NCBI RefSeq assembly: GCF_900111175.1
Contig: NZ_FOGI01000007.1
Span: forward strand, 248,001 to 312,000
DNA length: 64,000 nucleotides
Direction of reading: 5' to 3'
From: Actinokineospora terrae
Lineage (GTDB): Bacteria; Actinomycetota; Actinomycetes; Mycobacteriales; Pseudonocardiaceae
The notes under the pieces were generated by a model, which worked only from the letters and a program-made list of their open reading frames with translations, ran no database searches and was not told where the DNA came from. The position numbers and the translations under genes are program-made. Positions 52,401 through 64,000 of this stretch are shown here, in pieces. Within the stretch, counting starts at the first letter, position 1. The number at the start of each line of letters is the position of its first letter.

Positions 52401-54194
52401 TCACGAGTACAGCTTGTCCACCTCGGCCCCGAAGTCGCGCATGATGACCCGGCGCTTGAGCTTGAGCGACGGGGTGAGGTGCCCGGTCTCCGGGGTGAAC
52501 TCGGTGGCCAGCACGGTGAACTTGCGCACCGACTCCGCCGTCGACACCGCCGCGTTGCCCTCGTCGACCGCCTTCTGGATCTCGGCGAGCAGGTCCGGGT
52601 CGTCCACCAGGTCGGCGACCGTGGCCCCGGCGGGCTTGCCCGCGGTGGACTTCCAGTAGGTGAAGTACTCCGGGTCGACGGTGATCAGCGCGGCGATGTA
52701 CTTCTGCCCGTCGCCGACCACCATGGCCTGCCCGACCAGCGGGTGCGCCGAGATCCGGTCCTCGATGACGGCCGGGGCGACGTTCTTGCCGCCGCTGGTC
52801 ACCAGGATCTCCTTCTTCCGCCCGGTGATCCTCAGGAACCCGTCGGCGTCGAGCTCACCGAGGTCGCCGGTGTGGAACCAGCCGTCGCCGTCGATCACCT
52901 CGGCGGTCGAGGTCTCGTTGTTCCAGTACCTGCGGAACACCTGCTCGCCCTTGAGCAGGATCTCGCCGTCCTCGTCGATGCGCACCGTGGTGCCCGGCAG
53001 CGGTCGGCCGACCGTGCCCGGCCGCAGGTGCTGCGGGGTGTTGACCGCGGACGCCGCCGTGGTCTCGGTCAGCCCGTAGCCCTCCAGCACGACCAGGCCG
53101 ACGCCGCGGAAGAAGTGCGTGAGCCGGGCGCCGAGCGCGGCGCCGCCGGAGATGGCGTACTTCGTGCTGCCGCCCATCGCGGTGCGCAGCTTGCCGTAGA
53201 CCAGCTTGTCGAACACCAGGTGCTTGAGCTTGAGGCCGATGCCCGCCTTGCCGTCCGCCTCGCTGTAGGCGATCGCGGTGGCCGCGGCGGCGTCGAAGAT
53301 CTTGCCCTTGCCCGCGGTGTGCGCCTTCTGCCGCGCTCCGTTGTAGACCTTCTCGAACACGTACGGCACCGACAGGATGAACGTCGGCTGGAAGGACGCC
53401 AGGTCGGACATGACCTGCTTGACGTCCGCGCTGTGGCCCATGGTGCAGCGCGCGTAGACGCAGCCCACCTCGACCATGCGGCCGAACACGTGCGCGATCG
53501 GCAGGAACAGCAGCGTCTTGGCCGCCTGGTCCTGGCCGCGGCCGTGGAACAGCTCGGCGAGCACCTCGGCGCCGTAGCCGCACTCGGCGAAGAAGTTGTC
53601 GTGGGTCAGCACGCAGCCCTTGGGCTGGCCGGTGGTGCCCGAGGTGTAGATGATCGTGGCCACGTCGTCGGCGGACACCGCGGCGCGCCTGGTGTGGATC
53701 TCGGCGGCGTCGACCTCGGCGCCTGCGGCGGTGATCTCGTCGAGGTTGTCGACCCGCCACACCTGGCGCAGGTCGGGCAGCAGTTCGCGGACGCTGTTGA
53801 GCCTGCCCAGGTGCTCGTCGGTCTCCACGACGACCGCGACCGACCCGGAGTCCGACAGGATCCACTGGATCTGCTCGGCCGACGAGGTCACGTAGATCGG
53901 CACCGGCACCGCGCCCGCGGCCCAGATCGCGAAGTCGAGCAGGGTCCACTCGTAGCGGGTGGCGGCCAGGATCGCGACCCGGTCGCCCGGGGCGATGCCG
54001 GAGCCGATCAGGCCCTTGGCGACCTCGGTGACCTCGTCGGCGAACTGGGTGGCGGTCACGTCCTGCCAACCCGCGCCCGCCTTGCGCCGGAAGGCGATGT
54101 CGGCGGGGCCCACCTCGGCGTTGTCGTACACCAGGTCGGCGAGTCCGCCCGCAACCTCACGCTTGGCGACTGGGGGTACGGCGAACTCGCGCAT
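52401..54194 (-). CDS. Long-chain acyl-CoA synthetase (FadD15-like)
   Basis: 597-residue AMP-binding ligase. It has the AMP-binding signature IIYTSGTTGQPKGCVLTHDNF, GYGLTETTAASAVNTP, WFHTGDLGELDADGFLRITGRKKEILVTSGGKNVAP and a long C-terminal domain with TPSLKLKRRVIMRDF carrying the catalytic lysine. Length and the IWAAGAVPVPIYVTSSAEQI region match the FadD15/bacterial long-chain type. ATG 54194 is preceded by GGAGGAG; six upstream in-frame codons are not needed. It is monocistronic. Two synthetases from different branches thus lie within 6 kb. Confidence 0.93.
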   Translation of the reverse strand: MREFAVPPVAKREVAGGLADLVYDNAEVGPADIAFRRKAGAGWQDVTATQFADEVTEVAKGLIGSGIAPGDRVAILAATRYEWTLLDFAIWAAGAVPVPIYVTSSAEQIQWILSDSGSVAVVVETDEHLGRLNSVRELLPDLRQVWRVDNLDEITAAGAEVDAAEIHTRRAAVSADDVATIIYTSGTTGQPKGCVLTHDNFFAECGYGAEVLAELFHGRGQDQAAKTLLFLPIAHVFGRMVEVGCVYARCTMGHSADVKQVMSDLASFQPTFILSVPYVFEKVYNGARQKAHTAGKGKIFDAAAATAIAYSEADGKAGIGLKLKHLVFDKLVYGKLRTAMGGSTKYAISGGAALGARLTHFFRGVGLVVLEGYGLTETTAASAVNTPQHLRPGTVGRPLPGTTVRIDEDGEILLKGEQVFRRYWNNETSTAEVIDGDGWFHTGDLGELDADGFLRITGRKKEILVTSGGKNVAPAVIEDRISAHPLVGQAMVVGDGQKYIAALITVDPEYFTYWKSTAGKPAGATVADLVDDPDLLAEIQKAVDEGNAAVSTAESVRKFTVLATEFTPETGHLTPSLKLKRRVIMRDFGAEVDKLYS

Positions 54195-54340
54195 AGCTCT
54201 CCTCCGGCGCACGTCAGGCAGCGCGGCGAAGGTGACTCCTGCCGTCTACCTAGCGGTAACTTGGCCCGTATCTTGCCGCCAACCTCCTGCGGGAAGCCAG
54301 AGGGGCGGCGGAACTGATATCTGGCAATTGTGACAAATAA

Positions 54341-54375
54341 GTCCGCCCCGGGTGCACGGCGCACCCGGGGCGGAC
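54341..54375. terminator. Hairpin terminator after the trypsin gene
   Basis: A perfect 15-bp stem (54341-54355 with 54361-54375), 30 nt past the protease stop. Confidence 0.78.
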
Positions 54376-54404
54376 GGAGTAATCCTGCGGCTACTGCTCG
54401 GTCG

Positions 54405-57123
<2,719 letters not shown>

Positions 57124-57343
57124 GCGTAGGCCCTCCTACAGGGAGTGCCCGGGGGCACTGGAGGTGGGTAATCGGGTCGACCGCCACGCGCGCCGGACGA
57201 ACCCGAAGGTGCCCTCACGACCGGCGCGCATGGCTGTGCAGTTGGATGGTGGCCCGCCCGCTTCGCACGCCACAAGGCTGCGGAGGTGGTTTCCCGTTAC
57301 CGGATATTTCCCAGTCGATTACCCCCGCGGCCGGAATAGATAC

Positions 57344-57376
57344 GTATCCCTACCTACCGGTGCCTCGATTGTTCGT
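57344..57376 (+). promoter_or_regulatory. Shared 33-bp element, copy A
   Basis: Starts GTATCCCTAC and ends GATTGTTCGT, with 13 variable bases between. 27 of 33 positions are identical to copy B at 60711-60743, and both outer 10-mers match exactly. It lies 221 nt upstream of the carboxypeptidase start. Confidence 0.65.
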
Positions 57377-57629
57377 GGGCCGCCGCACCGGCACGCTTCA
57401 CAGCAAGCACGGCGGGCCTACCGGCCCCCGGGCCAACCTCGGGAAGTCGGGGGAGCGGCGCCCACGCCCTCGTCACTCCCCCGCCCGAGGTCCCCCGGCC
57501 ACGTGGTCACTTCGAGCCACGCACCCCGGGACCCGCGGCGACCAGCCAGGCGCTCGGCACCGCCTGGCGTGGTGTGGTGACGTCCTTGATGCAGGGGGCC
57601 GCTCACCGGTCGTCGGGTTCCGACGAGAG

Positions 57630-57658
57630 AGACCGTCCACCCCCGGACGGTCTTTCTC
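57630..57658 (+). terminator. Terminator-like hairpin
   Basis: Stem AGACCGTCC (57630-57638) / GGACGGTCT (57645-57653) followed by TTCTC on the plus strand, 15 nt from the LuxR gene's stop, so it could serve either strand. Confidence 0.6.
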
Positions 57659-57673
57659 GTGTTCAGGCCCCTG

Positions 57674-60583
57674 CTAGCTCAAATCCTCGGCTTGCAGCTC
57701 GGCCCGCGAGGACACGCCCAGCTTCCGCAGGACCCGCGCCGCGTGCTGCTCGACCGTGCGCGGCGAGAGGAACAGGACGTCGGCGATCTCGCGGTTCGTG
57801 TGGCCCGCCGCCAGCAGCCGGGCGACTTCCTGCTCGCGCGGTGACAGCTCGTTGCCGTACCCCCGGCGCCCGCGCCGCGACGGCTTGCCGCCGCCCATGC
57901 CGCGCAGCAGGTGTCGGCACCGGGCCGCGTCCCTGGTGGCGCCCAACGAGTCGAACGTGTCGATCAGGGTCGACAGGATCTCGGTGGCCTTGTCGTTGTC
58001 GCTGGGCAGCAGGCAGATCGCCTCCCGCTCGGCGACCAGCGCGGCGAAGTACGGGGCGGGCAGCCGCTCGTAGCGGTCCACCGCCTCGCGGTAGTGCGAC
58101 ACCGCCACGTCGAGCTGCCCGCGCGCCTCGGCGAGCCGGCCCCGGCACTGGGCGAGCGCGGCCACCGACATCGGCGCGTCCCTGCCCTCGATGCCCGCGG
58201 CGACGTCCTCGATCAGGTTCTCCGCGTCCATCTCCCGGCCCGCGGCCAGGAAGGTGGCCACCGCGACCGGTCCCAGCTCGGTCGCCCACGCCCACACGCC
58301 CTTGGTGCGCAGGATCGACACGCCGCGGTCGACGTCCACGCAGGCGCGGGTGACCTCGTCCTGCGAGAGCATCGTGGTGGCCAGCGCCGCGCAGCCCGCG
58401 ATGGCCACCGGCGCGATCGACTCCTCCGGCACGAACGCGCCGGTCTCGGTCAGGTAGCTGGTCGCCTCGGCCCACTCGCCGCGGGCCATCGCCAGCGACC
58501 CCAGCACCAGGCACAGCTCGCTGGCCACCGGGAACAGGTCCCGGTACTCGTCGAGCAGCCTGCCAGCCCGCTCGGCCAGCCCGTCCCAGTCGCCGGTCAG
58601 CCAGTCCAACCTGGCCTTGGTCGCCCGCGCGGTGCTCACCACGAACGGCGCCCCGCACTCGGCGGCGTACCGCAGGCCGCTGCGCAGCAGGTCGTTGGCC
58701 AGCCGGAAGTGCCCGGTCGAGGTGCACGCGTCGGCCAGGTTGCAGTGCGCGCGGGCCAGCTGCCGCTGCTCGCCGGGGGTGGACACGGTGTCGGGCAGCC
58801 GGTCCAGGTTGGCCAGCACGGACGGGTCCCCGGTGTGCAGCTTGGAGCCCATCTCGTTGGCCATCAGCGAGATCCGCAGCTCGTTGTCGTCGGTGGCCTC
58901 GCGGTAGCGGTCGGTGCGGGCCAGCCACGGCTCGAACTCGCGCAGCGGGGTCATCCCCATGAACGGCTGGCCGAGCACCGCGGCGCCCTTGGCGGCCAGG
59001 TCCGGCCGCTCGGTGAGGTCCGCGATGGCCATCTCGATCTCCGAGCGGGCCTCCTCGACCCCACCGGCCTGCCGGACCAGCAGCAGCCCGCGGTAGAGCC
59101 GCACCTCGCCGCGCGCCGGGGTGGACAGCCGCCGGTCCGACAGCAGCCGCTCCAGCGCCTCGGTCGGGTCGTGCTGGTCGAGGCCCAGGTGCGCGACCTG
59201 GCCCAGCTTGATCGCCAGTCGGTCCACATCGGCCGCGGGCACCGTCGGCTCCACCAGCAGCCGCTGCAGCAGGGCCGTCGCGGTCCCGGCGTCGCCGATC
59301 TCGGCGGCCCGGTCGGCAGCGGCCTCGCCGTAGTGCAGCCACGCCGCGGTGCGACCGGCGCGCTCGCTGTGCTCGGCCAGCTGCACCAGCGGCCGCGGCT
59401 CGACCTGGTCGAGCGCCTCGATGGCCCGGTTGTGCAGCTGCTGGCGGTCCGGGCCGCTGAGCGTGTCGTAGACGGCCTGCTGGGCCAGCGCGTGCCGGAA
59501 CCCGTAGCGGCCGGAGTCGACCTCGTGCAGCACGTGCCCGGTCAACGCGTGCGTCAGCGCTGCCCGCACCCGGCTCTCACCGATCGCGGCGACCTCACCG
59601 AGCAACTCGGCGGGGGCGGGCACACCGAGCACCGCGGCCGCCTGCGCGAGCCGGGTGGCCGTCGTCGGGAGCGCTGCCAACCGCTCCGCCATGGCGTCGC
59701 GCAGCAGCACCGGGACGTCCACGTTGTCCAGCAGCCTGCGCGCCGTGGCGCCGTCGGCGTGGACCGCGCCCGCCGGGTTGCGCAGCGCGCGCAGCGTCTC
59801 CTCGACCACGAACGGGATGCCCGCGGTGCGCTCGTGCAGCTTCGTGGCGAACTCCGCGGACACGGCTTCCTCGTCCAGGATCGCCGAGGTCAGCGCCCGC
59901 ACCTCGTCCACGTCGAGCGGGCCGAGTTCGAGCAGCACGCTGGTGATCCCGCTCGGCGGCCGGTACGCCGACCCCAGCGGCACCCCGCCTGGCACGTCCT
60001 CGCGCCGGTAGGTGACCACAATGGACAGGTTGGCAGGCGGGTCGCCCATCAGGAACCGCAGCAGCTGCCGGGAACCGTCGTCGGCCCAGTGCAGGTCCTC
60101 CACCACCAGCAGGACCGGGCCGAGCACGCTGAGCAGCTCGCGCATCGCGCGGAAGAGCCGGTGCCGCTCGGTGCGCGGGTCGCCGGTCGAGGCAGGCGCC
60201 TCCGGCAGGTACTCGGCGAGTTCCGGCAGCAGCGGCCCGATCACGCCTGCGACCGGGCTCAGCCTGGGGTGGTTGCGGGCCAGCCGGTCCGACGCGTCGC
60301 GCAGCGCCTCCAGCACGGCGCCGTACGGGAACGGTTCACCCACGGGTTGGCAGTAGCCCATGAGGACGGCCATGGGACCCAGTTCGGAGTCGAGGAGTTC
60401 GCGCACCAGCCGCGATTTCCCGACACCGGCCTCGCCCTCGATCATGATGACCGCGGGCTGCCTCGGCACGGCGGCCAGCAGTGCGCCGAGCTGGTCACCC
60501 CGGCCGACCAGCACCGGCGAGCTGGTCCGCATCAACCCGCTCGCGTCCTGGCGCCGCACGCTCGGCCTCGGTGTCCGGCTCAT
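57674..60583 (-). CDS. Large LuxR-family (LAL-type) ATP-binding regulator
   Basis: 969 residues. The N-terminal AAA/NACHT-like ATPase starts PVLVGRGDQLGALLAAVP, with Walker A MIEGEAGVGKSRLV and Walker B LLVVEDLHWADDGS. A long helical, TPR-like middle of about 600 residues follows. The C-terminal LuxR helix-turn-helix is LSPREQEVARLLAAGHTNREIADVLFLSPRTVEQHAARVLRKLG. ATG 60583 is chosen because GGGAGGG precedes it. Located inside the protease cluster and divergent from the first S8 gene, it is the likely local regulator of these exoenzymes, perhaps via the 33-bp element. Ligand unknown. Confidence 0.92.
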   Translation of the reverse strand: MSRTPRPSVRRQDASGLMRTSSPVLVGRGDQLGALLAAVPRQPAVIMIEGEAGVGKSRLVRELLDSELGPMAVLMGYCQPVGEPFPYGAVLEALRDASDRLARNHPRLSPVAGVIGPLLPELAEYLPEAPASTGDPRTERHRLFRAMRELLSVLGPVLLVVEDLHWADDGSRQLLRFLMGDPPANLSIVVTYRREDVPGGVPLGSAYRPPSGITSVLLELGPLDVDEVRALTSAILDEEAVSAEFATKLHERTAGIPFVVEETLRALRNPAGAVHADGATARRLLDNVDVPVLLRDAMAERLAALPTTATRLAQAAAVLGVPAPAELLGEVAAIGESRVRAALTHALTGHVLHEVDSGRYGFRHALAQQAVYDTLSGPDRQQLHNRAIEALDQVEPRPLVQLAEHSERAGRTAAWLHYGEAAADRAAEIGDAGTATALLQRLLVEPTVPAADVDRLAIKLGQVAHLGLDQHDPTEALERLLSDRRLSTPARGEVRLYRGLLLVRQAGGVEEARSEIEMAIADLTERPDLAAKGAAVLGQPFMGMTPLREFEPWLARTDRYREATDDNELRISLMANEMGSKLHTGDPSVLANLDRLPDTVSTPGEQRQLARAHCNLADACTSTGHFRLANDLLRSGLRYAAECGAPFVVSTARATKARLDWLTGDWDGLAERAGRLLDEYRDLFPVASELCLVLGSLAMARGEWAEATSYLTETGAFVPEESIAPVAIAGCAALATTMLSQDEVTRACVDVDRGVSILRTKGVWAWATELGPVAVATFLAAGREMDAENLIEDVAAGIEGRDAPMSVAALAQCRGRLAEARGQLDVAVSHYREAVDRYERLPAPYFAALVAEREAICLLPSDNDKATEILSTLIDTFDSLGATRDAARCRHLLRGMGGGKPSRRGRRGYGNELSPREQEVARLLAAGHTNREIADVLFLSPRTVEQHAARVLRKLGVSSRAELQAEDLS

Positions 60584-60710
60584 CCACACCCTCCCGACCG
60601 ACGTGTCCGCTACCGCACCCGCTGGGGTTTTGGCGAGCCTAGGCGGCCTGCTCGTGATCTGAAACTCCATGATGTCACGGACTGAGAAGTTGATCTTAGG
60701 TGAAAGACGG

Positions 60711-60743
60711 GTATCCCTACGTACCGATATCCGGATTGTTCGT
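60711..60743 (+). promoter_or_regulatory. Shared 33-bp element, copy B
   Basis: Same outer 10-mers GTATCCCTAC and GATTGTTCGT as copy A. It lies 115 nt upstream of the S8 protease start and 128 nt from the divergent LuxR start, so it could act on either gene. Confidence 0.65.
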
Positions 60744-60857
60744 CCTGCCGCGCCCCTCGATGGTGATCCGCAAGTGGCTGTCAGTTACCAACCCTGCCCG
60801 ACGGCCACACCCCCGGGTGGACCCTGCCACCCGGAGGAGCGGAATGGAGAAGCCCAG

Positions 60858-62450
60858 ATGCGACTAGATCGCAAGACCCGCCGGGTTGTCGTGGCCGGGG
60901 TGGCCGCCGGTGCCACCGCCGTCGCGGTCCTGGCCGCGGTCACCAGCCCGGCTGCCGCCCAGCAGGCCACCGGTTCGATCCTGAGCGCCGCGCAGCCCAT
61001 CGCGGGCAGCTACATCGTGGTGTTCAAGGACGGCGCCACCGACGCGCAGACCACCAACGGCAAGGCGCTGGACCTGGCCCGCAAGCACGGCGGCAAGGTC
61101 AGCAACACCTACGTCGCGTCGCTGCGCGGGTTCGCGGTCAAGCTCGACGAGGCCGCGGCCAAGCGCCTCGCGGCCGACCCCTCGGTCGCCTACGTCCAGC
61201 AGGACGGCGTCGCCAGGATGTCGGACACCCAGACCAACCCGACCTGGGGCCTGGACCGCATCGACCAGGCGAACCTGCCGCTCGACCAGAAGTACACCTA
61301 CGCCAACACGGCCTCCAACGTGACCGCGTACATCCTGGACACCGGCATCTACAAGGCGCACACCGAGTTCGAGGGCCGGGCGACCGACGGCTACGACTTC
61401 ATCGACAACGACTCCGACGCCTCGGACTGCCAGGGCCACGGCACGCACGTGGCGGGCACCGTCGGCTCGAAGACCTACGGCGTGGCCAAGAAGGTCAACC
61501 TGGTCGCGGTCCGCGTGCTCGACTGCTCCGGCAACGGCGCGTACTCGGTGATCATCAAGGGCATCGACTGGGTGGCGCAGAACGCCAAGAAGCCCGCGGT
61601 GGCCAACATGAGCCTCGGCGGCGGCGCGGACACCTCGGTGGACAACGCGATCAAGCGCGGCATCTCCGCAGGCGTCACCTTCGCCCTCGCGGCGGGCAAC
61701 AACGCGGGCGACGCCTGCAACACCAGCCCGGCGCGCGTCCCCGAGGCGATCACCGTCGGCGCCAGCGACAACGCCGACAAGCGCTCCATCTGGACCGCGG
61801 GCTCGCTGGAGTCCAACTACGGCACCTGCCTGGACATCTTCGCGCCCGGCTCGGCGATCCTGTCCACCAAGAACGGTGGCAGCACCGCCACGATGAACGG
61901 CACCTCGATGGCCACCCCGCACGTGGCCGGTGCCGCCGCGCTCTACCTGTCGGCCAACCCGTCGGCCACCCCGCAGCAGGTCCGCGACGCGCTGGTGAAC
62001 AACGCCACCTCCGGCAAGATCACCGACCTCAAGGGCTCGCCCAACAAGCTGCTCAACGTCAGCTTCATCGGCGGCGGCAACCCCGACCCCGAGCCGGGCA
62101 CCTGCGACGCGGTGACCAACGGCGCCGACGTGTCCATCCCGGACACCAGCACCGCGGTGAACTCCCCGGTGACCGTCTCCAACTGCACCGGCAAGGCCTC
62201 GACCGGCACCAAGGTCAAGGTCGACATCAACCACACCTACACCGGTGACCTGGTCGTCGACCTGATCGGCCCGTCCGGCGCGACCTACAACCTGAAGAAG
62301 GCCCGTGGCGCCAGCTCCGCGTCCGGCATCCACGAGACCTTCACCGTCGACGCCTCCGCGGAGAACCGCAACGGCACCTGGAAGCTCCAGGTGACCGACG
62401 TGATGACCTACGACGTCGGCACCATCGACACCTGGACGCTGACCTTCTAG
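60858..62450 (+). CDS. Secreted subtilase (S8, proteinase-K-like) with P-type domain
   Basis: 530 residues. The signal peptide has core VVVAGVAAGATAVAVLAAV, with cleavage near SPAAAQ. An I9 inhibitor propeptide (GSYIVVFKDGATDAQ) precedes the catalytic domain NPTWGLDRIDQANLPLD. The triad is intact: aspartate in AYILDTGIY, histidine in QGHGTHVAGT, serine in MNGTSMATPHVAGAAALY, with the oxyanion asparagine region LAAGNNAGD. After linker NPDPEPGTC the C-terminal P/Homo-B-like domain contains KVDINHTYTGDLVVDLIG. ATG 60858 has GGAG 9 nt upstream. Extracellular protein degradation. Confidence 0.94.
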   Translation: MRLDRKTRRVVVAGVAAGATAVAVLAAVTSPAAAQQATGSILSAAQPIAGSYIVVFKDGATDAQTTNGKALDLARKHGGKVSNTYVASLRGFAVKLDEAAAKRLAADPSVAYVQQDGVARMSDTQTNPTWGLDRIDQANLPLDQKYTYANTASNVTAYILDTGIYKAHTEFEGRATDGYDFIDNDSDASDCQGHGTHVAGTVGSKTYGVAKKVNLVAVRVLDCSGNGAYSVIIKGIDWVAQNAKKPAVANMSLGGGADTSVDNAIKRGISAGVTFALAAGNNAGDACNTSPARVPEAITVGASDNADKRSIWTAGSLESNYGTCLDIFAPGSAILSTKNGGSTATMNGTSMATPHVAGAAALYLSANPSATPQQVRDALVNNATSGKITDLKGSPNKLLNVSFIGGGNPDPEPGTCDAVTNGADVSIPDTSTAVNSPVTVSNCTGKASTGTKVKVDINHTYTGDLVVDLIGPSGATYNLKKARGASSASGIHETFTVDASAENRNGTWKLQVTDVMTYDVGTIDTWTLTF

Positions 62451-62492
62451 GGCGATCCAGTGGCCGCCGGTCCCCGGCGGCAGCGCGAGACC

Positions 62493-62538
62493 CCGGGCAC
62501 CCGGCGCGCGGTGCGGACTCCACGCGCCGGGTGCCCGG
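62493..62538 (+). terminator. Hairpin terminator between the two S8 genes
   Basis: A perfect 16-bp stem CCGGGCACCCGGCGCG / CGCGCCGGGTGCCCGG with a 14-nt loop, so the two subtilase genes are likely separate transcripts. Confidence 0.75.
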
Positions 62539-62610
62539 TCCATGAAGGGCGAACACCCTGTTCGGCCGTGCTCGCACGGCTGTCGACCATCGTGGAAGGA
62601 CCTCCTCATC

Positions 62611-64000
62611 ATGCAACGATCCACTCGCGGGCGAGTCGTGCTCGCGGCGTTCGGTGCCGCGGCAGTCGCCGCCGCCCTGGTGGCCGTGGCCACCCCGGCG
62701 ACCGCTGCCGAAGCCGACTTCGTGCGGGCCAAGGTGCCCGCGGCGGGCAACAGCTTCATCGTCTCGCTCAAGCCGACCGCCGCCGCGTCCGCCGCCAGCA
62801 TCCAGGCCGCTTCCAGCGCCCTGGTCCAGAAGTACGGCGGCAACCTGGACTACGTGTTCTCGAAGTCCATGCAGGGCTTCCAGGTCAAGGGCCTGACCGA
62901 CACCAAGGCGCGGCAGCTCGCCGCCGACCCCGCGGTCAAGAAGGTCTACCAGGACGGCACCGCCAAGGCGCTCGACGTCCAGGACAACCCCACCTGGGGC
63001 CTCGACCGCGTCGACCAGGCGAACCTGCCGCTGGACAAGAAGTACAACTACCCCAGCGGCGGCGCGTCGAACGTGACCGTCTACGTCACCGACACCGGCA
63101 TCAAGACCGGCCTTGCCGAGTTCGAGGGCCGCGCCTCCGTCGGCGCCGACTTCATCGAGGACGGCCAGAACGGCCAGGACTGCTCCGGGCACGGCACGCA
63201 CGTCTCGGGCACCATCGGCTCCAAGACCTACGGCGTGGCCAAGAAGGTCAAGCTGGTCTCGGTCCGCATGCTCGGCACCAGCTGCACCGGCAACGGCCCG
63301 GACTCCGCCGGTGTCAAGGCCATCGAGTGGATCACCGCGAACGCGCAGAAGCCCGCGGTGGTCAACGCCTCGTGGACCTTCGACACCGCCGACCTCGGCA
63401 ACGACGCCCTCGCGGGCATGGTCAACTCCGGCGTGCAGATGGCGGTCGCCTCGGGCAACAGCTCGACCGACGCCTGCTCCACCGGCCCGGCGAAGGTCGC
63501 GGCGCTGATCACCGTCAACGCCACGTCCTCCAACGACGCGCGCGCCTCGTTCTCCAACTACGGCACGTGCACCGACATCTTCGCCCCCGGTGACAACATC
63601 ACGTCGTTGTCGCTGACCGGTAGCGCCACCAACATGTCCGGCACCTCGATGGCCACCCCGCACGTCGCGGGCGTCGCGGCGCTGTACCTGTCGGCCAACC
63701 CGTCGGCCAGCCCGCAGGCGCTGCGCGACGCGCTGGTGAACAACGCCACCAGCGGCAAGGTCACCAACCCGGGCTCCGGCTCGCCCAACAAGCTGCTCTA
63801 CAGCGGCTTCATCACCGGCGGCCCCGGCCCGGACCCGGACCCCACCTGCGGTCCCGGTACCAACGGCGACGACGTCACCATCCCCGACGGCGGCTCCGCG
63901 GTGTCCTCCTCGGTCACCATCGCCAACTGCACCGGCAAGGCCCCGACCACCACCTCGGTCAAGGTCGACATCAACCACACCTACACCGGTGACCTGAACG
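62611..64000 (+). CDS. Second secreted subtilase (S8), 3' end beyond the window
   Basis: 463 residues visible, open to the window edge. ATG 62611 follows GGAAGGA. The order repeats the preceding gene: signal peptide (VVLAAFGAAAVAAALVAVA), I9 propeptide (NSFIVSLKPTAA), catalytic domain beginning NPTWGLDRVDQANLPLD, triad aspartate in YVTDTGIK, histidine in SGHGTHVSGT, serine in MSGTSMATPHVAGVAALY. The P-type domain starts at TCGPGTNGDDVTIPDGG and reaches KVDINHTYTGDL. Identity with the upstream subtilase is high, indicating tandem duplication. Differences cluster in surface loops, so substrate specificity may differ. Confidence 0.92.
   Translation, partial: MQRSTRGRVVLAAFGAAAVAAALVAVATPATAAEADFVRAKVPAAGNSFIVSLKPTAAASAASIQAASSALVQKYGGNLDYVFSKSMQGFQVKGLTDTKARQLAADPAVKKVYQDGTAKALDVQDNPTWGLDRVDQANLPLDKKYNYPSGGASNVTVYVTDTGIKTGLAEFEGRASVGADFIEDGQNGQDCSGHGTHVSGTIGSKTYGVAKKVKLVSVRMLGTSCTGNGPDSAGVKAIEWITANAQKPAVVNASWTFDTADLGNDALAGMVNSGVQMAVASGNSSTDACSTGPAKVAALITVNATSSNDARASFSNYGTCTDIFAPGDNITSLSLTGSATNMSGTSMATPHVAGVAALYLSANPSASPQALRDALVNNATSGKVTNPGSGSPNKLLYSGFITGGPGPDPDPTCGPGTNGDDVTIPDGGSAVSSSVTIANCTGKAPTTTSVKVDINHTYTGDLN

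Larger units (their letters stand above)
57124..57673. promoter_or_regulatory. Long intergenic region between M14 and LuxR genes
   Basis: 550 nt without a convincing gene. It contains the promoter of the carboxypeptidase (minus), the 33-bp shared element (57344-57376) and, near the LuxR stop, a terminator-like hairpin followed by TCTTTCTC on the plus strand (57630-57658). The hairpin may end the LuxR transcript or a plus-strand RNA starting near the shared element. Confidence 0.5.

Overview
The window is high-GC DNA with dense GTG/TTG starts, ATGA-type 4-bp overlaps, an actinobacterial integration host factor, SepH, a type VII secretion cargo set and many secreted proteases. This points to an actinomycete chromosome, most likely a Pseudonocardiales-type genus; the genus itself is inference. 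The order trmH-like / DUF2537 / sepH / serC / citA / gltA resembles the mycobacterial Rv0879c-Rv0896 neighbourhood, so the first half is conserved core chromosome with accessory insertions. No rRNA, tRNA, CRISPR array, transposase or phage gene was seen.

Layout. 1-5.8 kb: MFS exporter, a frameshifted gene behind a near-consensus iron box, superoxide dismutase, a glutamate-cysteine ligase homologue, an RNA methyltransferase with DUF2537. 5.8-9.4 kb: a heterodimeric ABC exporter. 9.8-20.8 kb: sepH, serC, a serine hydrolase, a four-gene ABC transporter plus two-component operon, an MFS exporter with a second iron box at its start codon, pdxH and citA. 20.8-23.3 kb: an amino-acid permease bracketed by two direct copies of an unusual non-coding element (28-bp tandem units, then a ~147-nt hairpin, then a conserved tail). 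23.3-31 kb: lactonase-like MBL protein with TetR, epimerase, amidohydrolase, acyl-CoA dehydrogenase/TetR pair, citrate synthase gltA. 31-35.2 kb: photolyase, an internally deleted methyltransferase, an Na+-export-type ABC pair.

35.4-37.7 kb: a compact type VII secretion cargo operon (YbaB-like, EspC-like, and a WXG-type protein ending in a lytic-transglycosylase fold that lacks the catalytic glutamate). 37.8-41.6 kb: glpD with its TetR, divergent from an alkylglycerone-phosphate-synthase-like flavoenzyme. 41.5-47.5 kb: small secreted and membrane proteins, a double GGCT-fold protein with HxlR, an NmrA oxidoreductase, a PucR regulator, isochorismate synthase. 47.6-54.2 kb: IHF, two acyl-CoA synthetases, a PadR regulator with an apparent CTG start, and a VWA lipid-anchored or membrane-anchored protein.

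54.4-64 kb: a secreted protease island of a trypsin-like enzyme, an M14 carboxypeptidase and two tandem S8 subtilases. The last three carry a C-terminal P/Homo-B-like domain. A large LuxR (LAL-type) regulator sits in the middle. A 33-bp element shared between the carboxypeptidase/LuxR gap and the LuxR/S8 gap suggests common regulation.

Most interesting for follow-up: the paired structured repeat around the permease, with compensatory base changes in its stem; the dead transglycosylase-like type VII cargo; and the shared 33-bp protease-island element.
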